In this document: piece by piece, positions 63,510 through 64,000 of the stretch
How the letters are laid out: each line of letters begins with the position of its first letter
How positions within the stretch are numbered: position 1 is the stretch's first letter
Source of the DNA: Cyanoderma ruficeps
Lineage: Eukaryota; Chordata; Aves; Passeriformes; Timaliidae
Direction: 5' to 3'
Assembly: GCA_008694505.1 (NCBI GenBank)
Contig: VZDJ01004378.1
Coordinates: 20,290,239 to 20,354,238, forward strand
Length of the DNA: 64,000 nt
Position numbers and translations under genes: made by a program
Notes under the pieces: generated by a model
Database searches by the model: none
Told to the model about the DNA's origin: nothing
What the model saw: the letters and a program-made list of their open reading frames with translations, nothing else

Positions 63510-63529
63510 TTACAAGGAATTCCTTGTAA
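63510..63529. repeat. 20-bp perfect palindrome
   Basis: TTACAAGGAATTCCTTGTAA is identical to its own reverse complement. A two-fold-symmetric site, possibly for a dimeric protein; it may be chance in a 64-kb window. Confidence 0.75.
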
Positions 63530-63591
63530 ACATGGATTAAAGTCCTTACTAGGTTACAAAGCTGAAGGGATGGGTTATTTTAGTCATATTG

Positions 63592-63650
63592 GAGTAATTC
63601 CTTTGAAGTCAACAGAACCATGCTGAGTTGCATCAGCATTGGATCTGGCC
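63592..63650. repeat. Probable old sauropsid repeat fragment
   Basis: GGAGTAATTCCTTTGAAGTC, AACAGAACCATGCTGAGTTG and CATTGGATCTGGCC follow the order of a module common in turtle, crocodile and bird DNA ('ggagtaactccattgaagtcaatggagttac ... gatctggccc'). From memory; needs a repeat-library search. Confidence 0.5.
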
Positions 63651-64000
63651 ATGACTCTGCCTATGGATGCAAAAAGCAAAGTGTGCCACAGCTCACTTTC
63701 TCATCAGGACTGAATTGCACTGCAGGGTTGTGCACAAGTGGCTCCAAAGGGACCCTTTGCAAGAGCTGTTACTTGGGGGTTTCAGGGTTTAATTTTGCTG
63801 TTGCTTTGTTTTGTTCATTAGCATCTTCACTTTTATAATTTTACAAAAATAAAAGGTGATATCCTATCTCACTGGTTTTACCTATAGTTTTCCCCTTTTA
63901 CCACAATTTTTTAACTTTTAAATGGATTTGTAATGAGTCATGTGGTTCTTCTCGCACAGGATATAACTCACTTAAAGCACTAATTTGGCACATCAGTTTA

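Larger units (their letters stand above)
63020..64000 (+). other. NAV3: NAV3 intron (partial, continues past window)
   Basis: Starts at GTGAGT. It contains a 20-bp perfect palindrome (63510-63529) and a probable old sauropsid repeat fragment (63592-63650). No further exon is recognised; a 72-residue open frame at 63620-63838 has no recognisable similarity and partly overlaps the repeat fragment. Confidence 0.85.

Noticed and set aside
1..64000. CRISPR arrays, operons, bacterial ribosome binding sites, tRNA/rRNA genes
   Set aside because: None seen. The window is vertebrate nuclear DNA dominated by introns of a single gene.

Overview
This is a eukaryotic, almost certainly avian, nuclear DNA window. 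It carries the 5' (N-terminal) part of one large gene on the + strand, which I identify as NAV3 (neuron navigator 3). The bird assignment rests on short 5'-truncated CR1 LINE remnants, one of which keeps the AGAATCATAGAAT-type 3' end typical of bird CR1, on the absence of Alu, L1 or other mammal-specific repeats, and on the AT-rich background with large introns. The gene assignment rests on eight consecutive exons. Joined in phase, they encode the single calponin-homology (CH) domain of the navigator family followed by the Ser/Pro/Lys-rich microtubule-binding region. Residues such as YATQSNHSGIATSQKK and RRSQSFNSIDKNKPP separate NAV3 from NAV2.

Layout: 1-3787 is upstream intron; the NAV3 start codon and first exon(s) lie outside the window. 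CH-domain exons are at 3788-3905, 4672-4724, 27550-27622 and 31302-31479. A small symmetric exon (44356-44424) and a Ser-rich exon (47117-47256) follow. Next is the large 1-kb exon (54258-55267) with two SxIP-type EB1-binding motifs, and then a further exon at 62884-63019. The gene continues beyond base 64000; its coiled coils and C-terminal AAA-type ATPase are not in the window. Introns range from 0.77 kb to 22.8 kb, and the largest one splits the CH domain.

The non-coding sequence is mostly unremarkable AT-rich intron. I could recognise four CR1 relics, two convincing MIR/CORE-SINE relics, fragments resembling old sauropsid repeats, microsatellites and homopolymers, two perfect inverted repeats and one isolated GC/CpG-rich island in intron 3.

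The strongest observations are assembly defects inside coding exons. A 14-N run in the last exon is flanked by the same six bases on both sides and looks like a false gap. A single N in the 1-kb exon stands for about 27 missing coding bases. Both break the frame for an automatic annotator. Biologically, the clearest lead is the 69-nt exon: skipping it would join its neighbours in frame exactly as in the paralogue NAV2. A more speculative lead is an alternative first exon in the GC island. I found no CRISPR array, operon, RNA gene or self-contained novel system.
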